A stretch of DNA of 64,000 bases from Brucella gallinifaecis (GCF_006476605.1 NZ_ML636812.1:25045-89044), one strand, 5' to 3'. Counted from the first letter of the stretch, positions 45,536 to 55,167 are shown. Program-made: numbers and translations. The notes: generated by a model not told the origin, from the sequence alone.

Positions 45536-47172
45536 CTACGGCTCCCGTTCTCGAAATCCAGAACCTGCAAATTGCGCTACCAAAAGGGGCTGACCGTCCT
45601 TTTGCACTGCAAGACCTGACACTGAGCATCAAGCCAGGTGAAATCGTTTGTCTGGTTGGAGAAAGTGGTTCCGGGAAATCCCTTTCAGCTGGCGCTATCA
45701 TGCGTCTGCTGCCCGAACCGCATGTGCGTGTCACCAATGGCAGCATCAGGCTTGAAGGCACCGACCTTTTTTCACTCAACGAAACCGAGATGAAAAAGCT
45801 GCGCGGCAACCGCATTGGCATGATCTTTCAGGAACCTATGACTGCGCTTAACCCGCAAAAGACAGTTGGCTGGCAGATTGATGAAGTCTTGCGCCTGCAT
45901 ACCAGCCTCAACCGCAAAGAGCGCCGCGCGGCGGTGCTTGATATGCTTGATGAAGTTAAAATCCCTGATCCTGAATCAGCATATAACGCCTATCCGCATC
46001 AGATATCAGGTGGCCAGCGCCAGCGCGTCATGATCGCCATGGCCCTGATTTTGAAACCGCGTCTTATCATTGCCGATGAACCGACAACTGCACTTGATGT
46101 CACAACTCAGGCACAAATCCTCAAGCTGATCCGTGATCTGCAACGTGAGCACAATACGGGTATTTTATTCATTACCCATGATTTTGGCGTGGTCGCGGAA
46201 ATTGCTGATCGTGTAGCGGTCTTGCGGCTTGGAGAACTGGTAGAAGAAGGCCCAGCCGGGGAAGTTCTCAACCACCCGCAACATCCTTATACAAAGGCGC
46301 TTATTGCGTCCGTTCCGGCATTGACACCACCGGCTGTCAAGACATCAGTCGAAAGCCAGCCAGTCATTCTCAAGGCCGAAAATCTTTATAAGACATTCAA
46401 GGCGCAAGGCGGGTTTTTCAGTGGTAAACGCAGGGCTGTTCCGGCAGTCAAAGACCTGTCTTTTATACTGCGACAAGAGGAAACCCTTGGTGTTGTTGGC
46501 GAAAGCGGGTCGGGCAAGACAACGGTTTCGCGCATTGTCACGCGCCTTCTGGAAGCCGATAGCGGGCGCGTCGATGTGAATGGCCGTGACTTTTTAAGCG
46601 CAACTGCGCGTGAAGTACGCAACATGCGCAAAGATATTCAGATGGTCTTTCAGGATCCGATGGCTTCCCTTAACCCGCGCCGCCGCGTTGTCGACCTTAT
46701 TGCGCAAGGCCCGATTGTTCATGGCGTACCGAAAAAGCAAGCGCATGAAAAAGCGCGTGAATTGCTTGAGCTGGTCGAGCTTTCACCAGCCGCAGCCGAC
46801 CGGTTCCCGCATGAATTTTCCGGTGGGCAGCGTCAACGTATCGGCATTGCGCGCGCTCTCGCACTTGAGCCACGTATTATCGTAGCCGACGAACCTGTCT
46901 CTGCTCTTGATGTTTCAGTGCAGGCACAGGTTTTGCGTCTGCTGGCCGATCTGCGCGAACGGCTCAATCTTTCGCTTCTCTTTGTAACGCATGATTTGCG
47001 TGTCGCAGCCCAGCTTTGTGATCGCATCATCGTCATGTCGAAAGGCGAAATCGCCGAAACAGGACTAACGACAGAGGTCTTTGCCAATCCGCAACATGAA
47101 TATACCCGACATCTGCTGGCTTCCATTCCCGGCAAAGACTGGACACCACCCCGCCTGGACAGCCCGAAATAA
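45532..47172 (+). CDS. Fused double-domain ABC transporter ATPase (DppD-DppF type)
   Basis: A 546-residue protein with two nucleotide-binding domains. The first has GESGSGKS near residue 43, [19 protein letters not shown] and [14 protein letters not shown]; the second has GESGSGKT near 320, [19 protein letters not shown] and [14 protein letters not shown]. Both signatures are complete, unlike the paralog at 26389-28023 whose first signature is LSGGL. It energises the preceding permeases. Confidence 0.92.
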   Translation: MTTAPVLEIQNLQIALPKGADRPFALQDLTLSIKPGEIVCLVGESGSGKSLSAGAIMRLLPEPHVRVTNGSIRLEGTDLFSLNETEMKKLRGNRIGMIFQEPMTALNPQKTVGWQIDEVLRLHTSLNRKERRAAVLDMLDEVKIPDPESAYNAYPHQISGGQRQRVMIAMALILKPRLIIADEPTTALDVTTQAQILKLIRDLQREHNTGILFITHDFGVVAEIADRVAVLRLGELVEEGPAGEVLNHPQHPYTKALIASVPALTPPAVKTSVESQPVILKAENLYKTFKAQGGFFSGKRRAVPAVKDLSFILRQEETLGVVGESGSGKTTVSRIVTRLLEADSGRVDVNGRDFLSATAREVRNMRKDIQMVFQDPMASLNPRRRVVDLIAQGPIVHGVPKKQAHEKARELLELVELSPAAADRFPHEFSGGQRQRIGIARALALEPRIIVADEPVSALDVSVQAQVLRLLADLRERLNLSLLFVTHDLRVAAQLCDRIIVMSKGEIAETGLTTEVFANPQHEYTRHLLASIPGKDWTPPRLDSPK

Positions 47173-47269
47173 CTCATGTCATGCGCGGCTATAATGGCTG
47201 CAGCGTAAATATCTTACAGAACCGAACGTATAAGCCAGACTGTCGAACATTCATGTGAAAGGTAGATCC

Positions 47270-47749
47270 ATGAATCAATTGCCAATTCTCGAACGACGCC
47301 GCATTGAGGCACTCGTTCTCAAAAATGTCTATGAGGTCCTTCGTGAGCGGTCAGGCGAAGAAGAAGCTCAGGCAGCAATCGGCGAAGCCGTAACGCGCTC
47401 TGCGATTGATCAGGGGCGAAATTTTGCTCAAGAGCTTGGCCGCACGCCAGATTTGCAGGACTTTGCCGATATTCTGCCGCTCTGGACCAAAGATGACGCT
47501 CTCGAAATCGAAGTGCTGTCGCAGGATAAAAATCATTTCAATTTTAATGTAAAACGTTGCCGTTATTCGGAAATGTATCGCGAGATGGGGTTGGGGCATA
47601 TTGGCCACCTGCTATCCTGCAATCGCGACGGCGATTTCTGCATCGGCTATAACCCGGAAATGAAACTTGAGCGCACCCAGACCATCATGAAGGGCGCAAG
47701 CCATTGCGATTTCCGCTACAGCCTTGAGACAAAAGAACAAGGAGCCTGA
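47270..47749 (+). CDS. L-2-amino-thiazoline-4-carboxylate (ATC) hydrolase family protein
   Basis: A 159-residue soluble protein. The C-terminal half with YSEMYREMGLGHIGHLLSCN, RDGDFCIGYNPEMKLERTQT and GASHCDFRY, with three conserved-type cysteines, matches the ATC-hydrolase family as I know it. The founding enzyme opens the ATC ring to N-carbamoyl-cysteine in Pseudomonas cysteine formation. Most family members are uncharacterised, so this is a family call only. The start at 47270 after AAGGTAG is chosen over 47255. It lies between the transporter genes and an M20 amidohydrolase with one base to spare. Confidence 0.7.
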   Translation: MNQLPILERRRIEALVLKNVYEVLRERSGEEEAQAAIGEAVTRSAIDQGRNFAQELGRTPDLQDFADILPLWTKDDALEIEVLSQDKNHFNFNVKRCRYSEMYREMGLGHIGHLLSCNRDGDFCIGYNPEMKLERTQTIMKGASHCDFRYSLETKEQGA

Positions 47750-47750
47750 A

Positions 47751-48917
47751 ATGCCGGTTGAAAACTGGACTGCGAACCAGCTTGACGAACTCATCGCCTT
47801 CCGCCGTGATCTGCATGAAAACCCGGAACTGCTCTATGATGTCAATCGCACGGCGGAAAAAGTGGCGGACGCCTTGCGTGCTGCCGGTCTTGACGAGGTC
47901 GTAACCGGTATTGGCCGCACAGGTGTTGTCGGTGTCATTCGCGGACAGACCAACAAATCAGGCCGTGCAATTGCACTGCGTGCCGATATGGATGCGTTGC
48001 CTATCCTTGAAGAAACAGGGGCTAAATGGGCCTCTAAAGTGCCCGGGAAAATGCATGCCTGCGGTCATGATGGTCATACGACCATGCTGCTGGGTGCTGC
48101 CCGTGAACTGGCAAAGAGCCGGGCCTTTGACGGCACAGTCATCGTTATTTTCCAGCCTGCGGAAGAAGGCGGTGCCGGTGCGAAGGCGATGATAGACGAC
48201 GGTCTTTTCAAGCGCTGGCCGGTCAACGAAGTTTACGGAATGCACAATCGTCCAAATCTTGAAGTTGGCAACTTCACGATCAATTCAGGCCCGATCATGG
48301 GGTCGGTCGATGTGCTGGATATTACAATCGACGGCGTTGGCGGCCATGCAGCTTCGCCCCATCATACAGTCGATCCAATTCCGGTTACGGCAGCGCTCAT
48401 TCAGGCAATCCAGACATTAACCTCACGCACCATTGACCCACTCGATTCTGCCGTGATCTCGATTACCACTATTCATGGTGGTGATGCTTTCAATGTCATC
48501 CCACAGTCAATCAAGCTGAGCGGAACAGTGCGCACATTGCGCGAAGAAGTCCGAAACCATATCGAAGAAAAACTGTCCCGCGCCGTGCAGGGTATTGGTG
48601 ATGCTTTTGGAGCAAAGGCAACGATCGATTATCAGCGCAACTATCCGGTAACGGTCAATCACGAGCACGAAACAGAACTGGCTGCCCTTGCAGCAGAAGC
48701 GGTTTCAGGCGCTGAGCGTGTAACCCGCGATATGCCGGCAACGCTTGGCGGTGAAGACTTTGCCTTCATGCTCAATGAAGTACCCGGCGCGATGATCAAT
48801 ATCGGTAATGGTCCAAGTGCCAATCTTCATCATCCCAAATATGACTTCAACGACGATGTCATTGTATGGGGCTGCTCATATTGGACGACATTGGTACGTC
48901 AAAGACTGCCACTCTGA
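47751..48917 (+). CDS. M20-family amidohydrolase (N-acyl amino acid/hippurate hydrolase type)
   Basis: A 388-residue zinc amidohydrolase. Metal-ligand regions are visible: ADMDALPILEETGAKWAS, GKMHACGHDGHTTMLLGAAR (cysteine and histidines), PAEEGGAGAKAMIDDG, YGMHNRPN and the late NLHHPKYDFND. AAG-GAG lies ahead of the ATG at 47751. Members remove acyl or carbamoyl groups from amino acids such as N-acetylcysteine conjugates, hippurate or IAA-amino acids. Being last in the operon, it probably frees the amino acid from an imported N-acylated or ring-opened derivative. Confidence 0.88.
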   Translation: MPVENWTANQLDELIAFRRDLHENPELLYDVNRTAEKVADALRAAGLDEVVTGIGRTGVVGVIRGQTNKSGRAIALRADMDALPILEETGAKWASKVPGKMHACGHDGHTTMLLGAARELAKSRAFDGTVIVIFQPAEEGGAGAKAMIDDGLFKRWPVNEVYGMHNRPNLEVGNFTINSGPIMGSVDVLDITIDGVGGHAASPHHTVDPIPVTAALIQAIQTLTSRTIDPLDSAVISITTIHGGDAFNVIPQSIKLSGTVRTLREEVRNHIEEKLSRAVQGIGDAFGAKATIDYQRNYPVTVNHEHETELAALAAEAVSGAERVTRDMPATLGGEDFAFMLNEVPGAMINIGNGPSANLHHPKYDFNDDVIVWGCSYWTTLVRQRLPL

Positions 48918-48933
48918 TTGTCACAAGAATAAG

Positions 48934-48980
48934 AATATTAGAGCGCCGATCTGATTGGATCAGATCGGCGCTCTAATATT
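48934..48980. terminator. 22-bp perfect palindrome, bidirectional terminator/AGAGCG-type element
   Basis: The arms AATATTAGAGCGCCGATCTG-AT (48934-48955) and their exact complement (48959-48980) enclose a three-base loop TGG. It lies between the convergent stops of the M20 gene (48917) and the NikE gene (48999). The AATATT ends give a short T-rich tail on both strands. AGAGCG palindromes like this recur, as I recall, as intergenic elements in Brucellaceae. Confidence 0.8.
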
Positions 48981-48998
48981 TGCAGTGCTATTTTCAGA

Positions 48999-49613
48999 CT
49001 ATGCACCCAGCCTGAAATGATTGCTTGCATGAGAAATTCTGGAAAGCAGACTTTCATCATGGCTGATCGCAACAACACCCAGTTTGTACTTGTCAATAAG
49101 CGCCAGCAACAGATGCCATATCTGCGATTGAGCAACCGGATCAAGTGCCGAAGTAATCTCATCAGCGATCAGAAAAGAAGGCTTCGCACCAAGCGCACGC
49201 AGGATTGAAACGCGCTGCAATTGTCCACCCGATAGCTCATGCGGATAACGATCATCCCAGTCGCTTTCGATGCCAAGCAAATGAGCTAAGTTTGTATCGA
49301 CCGGTCCCGGCTCTTCGATAATCTTTTTGATCTTCCAACGCGGGTTCATGGCGGTCAGTGGCGACTGATACAGATATTGTACCGGCCATATCTTATGTGA
49401 ATCTGATCTTTGTGTATCAAAGCAGACTTCACCTGACGTCGGACGCTGCAACGCTCCCAGAATACGTCCCAGGGTAGTTTTACCACAACCCGATGGACCA
49501 GTGATGCAATAGATCTTACCAGTGCTCAGTTTGAGCGAAACATTTTCAAAGACAACATGCTTGCCAAAAACAGCACTGACATTTTTCGCTTCAAGCATAG
49601 GCATTAAAGTCAT
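48999..49613 (-). CDS. nikE: Nickel ABC transporter ATP-binding protein NikE-like
   Basis: A roughly 204-residue ATPase with Walker A GPSGCGKTT, signature LSGGQLQRVSILRALG and Walker B FLIADEITSALDP. It is short: it stops soon after the switch histidine (VVAISHDE) and lacks the C-terminal oligopeptide-transporter extension. Three in-frame ATGs (49613, 49604, 49598) overlap the end of nikD; the true start is uncertain. Last gene of the nikABCDE unit. Confidence 0.8.
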   Translation of the reverse strand: MTLMPMLEAKNVSAVFGKHVVFENVSLKLSTGKIYCITGPSGCGKTTLGRILGALQRPTSGEVCFDTQRSDSHKIWPVQYLYQSPLTAMNPRWKIKKIIEEPGPVDTNLAHLLGIESDWDDRYPHELSGGQLQRVSILRALGAKPSFLIADEITSALDPVAQSQIWHLLLALIDKYKLGVVAISHDESLLSRISHASNHFRLGA

Positions 49614-50370
49614 TCTGAGGCAAAGCGCGCCAAAGTGATTGCGCATATTGGGATGTCAGGGCTTCACCATTTCCGCTGAAAGCAGATGTCGGTGCAACAC
49701 AGCAGAGCTTTCCGTCTTGCAAAATAGCTATCCGGTCTGCGTAAGACAGAACAGACACCAGATCATGCGTTATCAAAAGAGCTGCACCGCCCTTATCAGC
49801 ATGATTGCGCAATTGATCCAGAATAATATCGCGATTATCAGGGTCCAGCCCGGCTGTCGGTTCATCGGCAATAAGCAGCTTTGCACCGCCAGCCATTGCC
49901 TGTGCCATCAATACGCGCCGTGCCATACCGCCAGAGAGTTGATGGGGATAAAGCTCAATGACAGTATTATCCAATCCAACTCCATTCAAACGCTGTTCAA
50001 TCATCGATGGCTTCCCACCACGTTTTGCTGCCCAGCGCACAAGATCACCGACATTGGCCGTTGGATCAAGATATGTGGTTTGCTGGGGTAACAGTGCAAT
50101 ATCGCGGCCCCGCAACTGACGAAATCTGTTTTCATCAAGCAGGTTTCCTTCAAAGAAAACATCACCTGTCATCACAGAATTATTTGGCAACAGCCCCAGA
50201 ATAGCGTGTGCCAGCAGGCTTTTCCCGGCTCCCGAATGCCCAACCAGGGCAACAATTTCACCAGCGGCAACCGTCAACGATACATCAGATAATCGCGTCA
50301 TCAAATTCTGACTAAAAAGTCCATTGTAGCGCTGGAATGAAACGGAAAGTCGGTCGATTTCAAGCATCAT
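49591..50370 (-). CDS. nikD: Nickel ABC transporter ATP-binding protein NikD-like
   Basis: A 259-residue ATPase with Walker A GHSGAGKS at about 44-51 and Walker B LLIADEPTAGLDPD. The signature reads LSGGMARR: methionine replaces the usual glutamine, as in E. coli NikD (LSGGMLQR), which supports the nickel assignment over a generic peptide ATPase. The start at 50370 overlaps the NikC stop (50367-50369). Confidence 0.82.
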   Translation of the reverse strand: MMLEIDRLSVSFQRYNGLFSQNLMTRLSDVSLTVAAGEIVALVGHSGAGKSLLAHAILGLLPNNSVMTGDVFFEGNLLDENRFRQLRGRDIALLPQQTTYLDPTANVGDLVRWAAKRGGKPSMIEQRLNGVGLDNTVIELYPHQLSGGMARRVLMAQAMAGGAKLLIADEPTAGLDPDNRDIILDQLRNHADKGGAALLITHDLVSVLSYADRIAILQDGKLCCVAPTSAFSGNGEALTSQYAQSLWRALPQNDFNAYA

Positions 50371-51194
50371 ATATGGGCCTCTTTTGGGCTGATAAGGCGA
50401 CGCAATGCATTGGCGAGCAGATCGAAACACAGCACCATAATCAACAGTGCCAGACCGGGAAAAACAGCGAGCCACCAACGGCCACCGCTGATATGTTGCA
50501 TGGCTTCCGACAACATAATTCCTATAGCGGGACGCGAGGGCTCAAGACCAAAACCCAGAAATGTGAGACCCGCCTCATGAAGAATGGCATGCGGAAACAT
50601 CAGCAGAAACCCGACCAGCATCTGTGGCAACAGATGCGGCAGGATATGGTTGAGAAGGATAAAGCTTCGGGATTTACCGAAACTGCGAGACGCTTCCACC
50701 CAGGGCGCGACGCGAACCTGAATAAGCTCCGCCCGCAAAATACGTGCAAAACGCGGCCAGTGTGAAATTGCAACCGCGATGATAACTGCATTCGTACCAC
50801 CACCCAGCGCAAAGCTGATCAGGATAAGCAGGACCAGATGCGGCATGGCGAGCATGGCATCGATCACAAAGCTTCCAATCGCATCTGCTGCTTTGCCAAA
50901 ACCGGACAAAAGAACAATCACCAGCGCAATAAGCACTGAAAAACCGGCAGCAAGAATACCAACTCTTAAACTCAGTGTCAGACCATGCAATGTACGAGCC
51001 AGCATGTCACGGCCCATCTGATCGGTTCCGAACCAATGCGCAAATGATGGCGGCAGATTGCGTATCGCAAAATCAGAACGAATACCTATCGTGCCATAAG
51101 CCCAGGCAGCAATTGAAATTGCGGCGATGACAGCCAATGCAAATACGGCACTGATTGCGGCTCGGACACGCCCATTAAGCGGGAAAGACATCAT
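50367..51194 (-). CDS. nikC: Nickel ABC transporter permease NikC-like
   Basis: A 275-residue DppC/NikC-family permease. It shows FGTDQMGRDMLARTLHGL, the EAA region EASRSFGKSRSFILLNHILP and LTFLGFGLEPSRPAIGIMLS. Its ATGATG start overlaps the NikB stop at 51191. It forms the pore with NikB. Confidence 0.83.
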   Translation of the reverse strand: MMSFPLNGRVRAAISAVFALAVIAAISIAAWAYGTIGIRSDFAIRNLPPSFAHWFGTDQMGRDMLARTLHGLTLSLRVGILAAGFSVLIALVIVLLSGFGKAADAIGSFVIDAMLAMPHLVLLILISFALGGGTNAVIIAVAISHWPRFARILRAELIQVRVAPWVEASRSFGKSRSFILLNHILPHLLPQMLVGFLLMFPHAILHEAGLTFLGFGLEPSRPAIGIMLSEAMQHISGGRWWLAVFPGLALLIMVLCFDLLANALRRLISPKEAHI

Positions 51195-52174
51195 GCTTCC
51201 CCCTTTAACCGGGGGTCAACGATACGATAGAGAATATCAGCGATCATATTGCCTGTTGAGACGACAATCGTGGTCAACATGGCAATGGCCAGAAGTAAAG
51301 CCACATCGCCACGAATACCGGCTTCAACAGCAGCACGCCCCAGCCCCGGCCATGCGAAGACCTGTTCTGCAAGAATGGCTCCACCAAATATTTCGCCGAT
51401 TGAAGCAAACAAAACAGTCAAGGCAGGCAAAGCCGAATTACGTATGCCGTGGCGCAGAATAATATCACCCTGACCTGCGCCCTGAGCGCGCGCAAAGGTG
51501 ATATAGTCCGATTGCAGAACCTCGATCAGCTTGGCACGAGAATGCAAAGCAATCTGTGCGACACCAAAAAGTGTCAAAGCCGTCAAAGGAAGAATAAGGT
51601 GCTGCAACCGTTCCAGAAAAGTGACCTCACCTGACGGAACACCTATCGGGCCCGCACAACAGATTGGTGTCCAGCCCAGTTTTACCGAAAACAAGGCAAG
51701 CATCAGCATTGCCAGCCAGAAAGTCGGTGTTGCAGCAAGCACATAGCAATAAAGCCGAATGATACGGTCTGGCCATCGCCCCTCATAGGCTGCTGAAAGC
51801 AAGCCCAGTGCAAAGCCAAGAAGCCCGGATAACAGCCAGGCCAGGCCCGTAAGCGTGAGCGATGCACCGATGCGGGTGCTCATCACTTCCGCAACCGAAC
51901 TGTTGTAAGTAATGCTAAAGCCAAGATCACCGTTTAGAATATTTCCTGCCCATCGCAAGAATTGTTCATAGCCCGGGCGATCCAGCCCCCAGATTGCAGC
52001 AATCTGCATTTTCTGTTCAGGCCCGACATAGGCCATGGCCGGACCAAGATAAGCATCCACCGGATCAATAGGCGATGCCTTCATCAGCAAAAATACTGCA
52101 AAGGCAACGCAAAAAACCAGCGCACAAAGACGTAAAATGCGTATTGAAATCAGAGTAGCAATGCTCGCTCTCAC
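51191..52174 (-). CDS. nikB: Nickel ABC transporter permease NikB-like
   Basis: A 327-residue DppB/NikB-family permease with FLLMKASPIDPVDAYLG (SPIDP in place of the usual APGDP, as in many NikB proteins), AAIWGLDRPGYEQFLRWAGN and GAILAEQVFAWPGLGRAAVE. A GTG start at 52174 overlaps the NikA TGA in a GTGA quadruplet, which is preferred to the upstream ATG at 52219 inside nikA. Confidence 0.83.
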   Translation of the reverse strand: MRASIATLISIRILRLCALVFCVAFAVFLLMKASPIDPVDAYLGPAMAYVGPEQKMQIAAIWGLDRPGYEQFLRWAGNILNGDLGFSITYNSSVAEVMSTRIGASLTLTGLAWLLSGLLGFALGLLSAAYEGRWPDRIIRLYCYVLAATPTFWLAMLMLALFSVKLGWTPICCAGPIGVPSGEVTFLERLQHLILPLTALTLFGVAQIALHSRAKLIEVLQSDYITFARAQGAGQGDIILRHGIRNSALPALTVLFASIGEIFGGAILAEQVFAWPGLGRAAVEAGIRGDVALLLAIAMLTTIVVSTGNMIADILYRIVDPRLKGEA

Positions 52175-53718
52175 TCGCAGGTCCACCGCCAGTTTGCAAT
52201 TGTTGCAGTGACTGGCCAACCATGCCCGTGTGGCTCAATCTGTGTTTTTCCAAGATCAAGACATTTGTTCACAAAGTAAACATGGTCAAAATTAATGAGC
52301 CAGGCCCATGAATTATCACCTTTCAAACCATAATAATCAGCGGCTTCTGACCAATATGGCATGGAGTCTTCAAGGCTGCCTGCACCCTGTGCCTTCTCAA
52401 ACAGCTCCTCAACCTTCGGATTGGCATAATAGCTGGGGTTCATATATTCAACGCCACCAAGCTTTTCGGCAAACAGGCTGTATAGCTGGTATGGTGAGTG
52501 GCTGCCAAAGCCAAAAACGACAGGCTCGGAATGCATAACGCGCCCGATCGCATCCCAACTTCCGCCCTGTGGCGTGGCTTCAATGCCAAGAGGACGTAAC
52601 AACTCAGCCGAAGTTTCTGCAAGCGCCTGTCGTGATGCATCACTGGCCGGATAATTAATCGCAAACACAGCTCTTACACCATTTTTCGCCCGGATACCGT
52701 CATCGCCAGCCACCCAGCCCGCCGCATCAAGAACTGCCTTCGCACCATCGAGGTCAAACTCGATACTATCCGCCTTTCCTGCCCATGGCAGCCCGTCAGC
52801 AGGGCCAAATGCCGGCGTACCATGGCCATGCAAAGCCACATCCACGACCAGCTTGCGATCAATACCCATATTGATCGCCTTGCGGATAGCAGGATCTGAC
52901 GTCACTGCATTTCCGACTTTGCGGCCATTAATTTCATGCGGCTTGGTGAATGGAAGGCTGAGACCTCTATTATCAACGGTCTGAACAGACACTGCTTGAA
53001 AGCCATTCGGAACCGCATCGGCAAGTTGTGCGGGCACTGCAACCATATCGACTGCACCGGCATTTGCTGCGGCCAATCCCGGTGCTTCACCGGTAAAGAG
53101 AAAAGTGATTTTCTGAAATGGTCCTTTGTCGCCGTAATAAGCATCATTACGCTCAACAATAAGCTGCTCGCCTTCATTCCAGGCTACAAATCTATAAGGC
53201 CCGGACCCCACAGGTTTGCGCCCATAATCAGGGCCATAAGAAGCTGCCGGTACAATACCAAGCGTATAGAATGCTTCAACAAAGGTAATCCATGGCTTGC
53301 TTAAGGAAATCCGCACCGTATTTTTATCAACGGCCTCAGCTTTTTCCATCACACTCAAATCAATCGCATTGGCAGATTCCTTTGCTTTATTGAATGTAAA
53401 CGCAACATCTTCTGCCGTAAGCGGAGAACCATCAGAAAACTGCACATTATCGCGCAGCTTTATGGTCCATATTTTGCGGTCGTCGGATAGTGTCCAATTC
53501 GTCGCCAGATCGGGTGCTGTATCAAGATTAACATCGCGGCGAAGCAATGTAGACTGAAACAGTGGATTGCCATAACCTCCCCAACCAGCAAGTGGGTCAA
53601 ATCCATTATCCGGCTCGCCACCAATAGCCAAAACCAGGGTATCTTTTGGTTTGGCGTAAGCCGAGGTCACAAAAGTGCATGCAACAATCGCTGCAATCGA
53701 TACCGATATGAAATTCAT
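52171..53718 (-). CDS. nikA: Nickel ABC transporter substrate-binding protein NikA-like
   Basis: A 515-residue SBP_bac_5 protein with a Sec signal (SVSIAAIVACTFVTSAYAKP, cleavage after AYA). LVLAIGGEPDNGFDPLAGWG and LRDNVQFSDGSPLTAEDVAF are family-typical. It is called a nickel receptor because of a perfect NikR operator 13-40 bp upstream, its position beside the urease genes and the NikD-like ATPase; the ligand residues cannot be checked by eye. The ATG at 53718 follows GAGGGTGGG. Metallophore or peptide binding is an alternative for related proteins. Confidence 0.83.
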   Translation of the reverse strand: MNFISVSIAAIVACTFVTSAYAKPKDTLVLAIGGEPDNGFDPLAGWGGYGNPLFQSTLLRRDVNLDTAPDLATNWTLSDDRKIWTIKLRDNVQFSDGSPLTAEDVAFTFNKAKESANAIDLSVMEKAEAVDKNTVRISLSKPWITFVEAFYTLGIVPAASYGPDYGRKPVGSGPYRFVAWNEGEQLIVERNDAYYGDKGPFQKITFLFTGEAPGLAAANAGAVDMVAVPAQLADAVPNGFQAVSVQTVDNRGLSLPFTKPHEINGRKVGNAVTSDPAIRKAINMGIDRKLVVDVALHGHGTPAFGPADGLPWAGKADSIEFDLDGAKAVLDAAGWVAGDDGIRAKNGVRAVFAINYPASDASRQALAETSAELLRPLGIEATPQGGSWDAIGRVMHSEPVVFGFGSHSPYQLYSLFAEKLGGVEYMNPSYYANPKVEELFEKAQGAGSLEDSMPYWSEAADYYGLKGDNSWAWLINFDHVYFVNKCLDLGKTQIEPHGHGWPVTATIANWRWTCE

Positions 53719-53730
53719 CCCACCCTCAAA

Positions 53731-53758
53731 GTATGACAATTATATACAATAATCATAC
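53731..53758. promoter_or_regulatory. NikR operator over the nikA promoter
   Basis: GTATGA (53731-53736), exactly 16 bases, TCATAC (53753-53758): the perfect consensus of the E. coli NikR site (GTATGA-N16-TCATAC). On the minus strand a TATAAT (plus-strand 53744-53739) lies inside the spacer, so Ni-NikR binding would cover the -10 element. The distance to the nikA ATG implies a very short leader. A nikR gene is present at 63543-63974. Confidence 0.92.
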
Positions 53759-53831
53759 TTAAACACTTTTTGTGAGGCAATAACTATTATTGCTAAAATA
53801 AAAGATTTTTTCTTTAAGTGCATGAGAAGAC

Positions 53832-53865
53832 AAAAGAAAAGCCCGCAACAATCAGATGCGGGCTC
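53832..53865 (-). terminator. Rho-independent terminator after amtB
   Basis: On the minus strand AGCCCGCA and TGCGGGCT enclose a nine-base loop and are followed by TTTCTTTTG. It lies 23 bp after the amtB stop, separating the urease/amtB unit from the NikR-controlled nik operon. Confidence 0.88.
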
Positions 53866-53887
53866 TCGCGTTCATTTTGCTGATGAT

Positions 53888-55117
53888 CTATTTTTTCATG
53901 CCCCACAGGCTGAACGCATTTTCTCCATAGAGATTGTCGTCCAGACCTTCGAGTTGCACTTCATCAGACACGCGCAGATGACCAAAAGCATCCAGGATTT
54001 TCAGCAATATCATCGTAATAATCCAGGCATATACTGCAACGATAACCACAGCCATAACCTGAATACCAAGCTGGTAAGCGCTTGCCGAAACAGCATTGAT
54101 GTTTGAACTTGCGGTCACACCAATCAAAATTGCACCCGTCATGCCGCCAACACCGTGAGCACGCCAGACTTCCAGCGTATCATCGATCTTAAGCCATTTC
54201 TGGACATATTTTGCATTAAAGCAGACCGAAGCGCCGATAGCGCCGATCAGCAGGGCTGTCATTGGCTCAACATAACCCGCAGCAGGGGTAATGGTTGCAA
54301 GACCCGTTACCGCACCAACAAGCACGCCTGAGAAAGAAGGGCGTCCCGACTCTTTCCATTCCCAGAACATCCAGACAAGCATGGCAATCGATCCCGCCAG
54401 CATGGTGTTGGTGAAAGCATAGGCCGCCAATGCATTGGCGGCATATGCACCGCCAGCATTGAAACCGAACCAGCCAAACCAGAGCAATCCGGCGCCAATG
54501 GCCACGAGAGGAAGGCTTGCAGGCTGAGACTCTTTCTGTCCTTCAGCAAGCTTGCGCTTGCCAAGATATTTGGCTGCCGCAAGTGCCGAGAAGCCAGCAG
54601 AAGCATGAATAACAATCCCGCCTGCAAAGTCGACAACGCCGAGCTTGGCAAGAAAGCCGCCGCCCCACACCCAATGCGCTGCTGGCAGATAAACCAGGAT
54701 TGTCCAGAAGGCGATAAAGAACAGATAAGCACCAAACTTGAAACGCCCGACAAATGCGCCTGTCATAAGTGCCGGCGTGATAATCGCAAACATCATCTGA
54801 TATGCGAATACCAGAATAAAAGGGACATTGGGGGCATAGGCCGGGTTTGGCTCAACACCGACGTGATACATGCCAAAATAAGTGGTGACGTCACCAATAA
54901 CGCCACCAACTGTTGGACCAAAGGCCAGACTGAATCCCCCGAAAACCCAGATCAAACCGATGACACCCATACAGACAAAATTCTGTATCATGATAGACAA
55001 GACGTCACGCTGGCGAACAAGCCCGCCATAAAAGAGTGCGAGAGCCGGCGTCATCATGCACACAAGCGCCGTACAAACTAGAAGAAAAGCTGTATCACCA
55101 GCACTAATAGATTGCAT
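53888..55117 (-). CDS. amtB: Ammonium transporter (Amt family)
   Basis: A 409-residue, 11-helix-type ammonium channel. FLLVCTALVCMMTPALALFYGGLVR, given as MMTPALALFYGGLVR, DFAGGIVIHASAGFSALAAA with the pore histidine, and WRAHGVGGMTGAILIGV with the second pore histidine are diagnostic. It begins directly with its first membrane helix. No glnK gene accompanies it; instead it follows the urea channel, so it probably handles ammonia/ammonium from urea breakdown rather than being part of the ntr regulon. Confidence 0.92.
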   Translation of the reverse strand: MQSISAGDTAFLLVCTALVCMMTPALALFYGGLVRQRDVLSIMIQNFVCMGVIGLIWVFGGFSLAFGPTVGGVIGDVTTYFGMYHVGVEPNPAYAPNVPFILVFAYQMMFAIITPALMTGAFVGRFKFGAYLFFIAFWTILVYLPAAHWVWGGGFLAKLGVVDFAGGIVIHASAGFSALAAAKYLGKRKLAEGQKESQPASLPLVAIGAGLLWFGWFGFNAGGAYAANALAAYAFTNTMLAGSIAMLVWMFWEWKESGRPSFSGVLVGAVTGLATITPAAGYVEPMTALLIGAIGASVCFNAKYVQKWLKIDDTLEVWRAHGVGGMTGAILIGVTASSNINAVSASAYQLGIQVMAVVIVAVYAWIITMILLKILDAFGHLRVSDEVQLEGLDDNLYGENAFSLWGMKK

Positions 55118-55167
55118 GTTCTTTTCCTTCAGAACTGAAATTCAGAGCCAATGGTCCTGTTTCAAGA

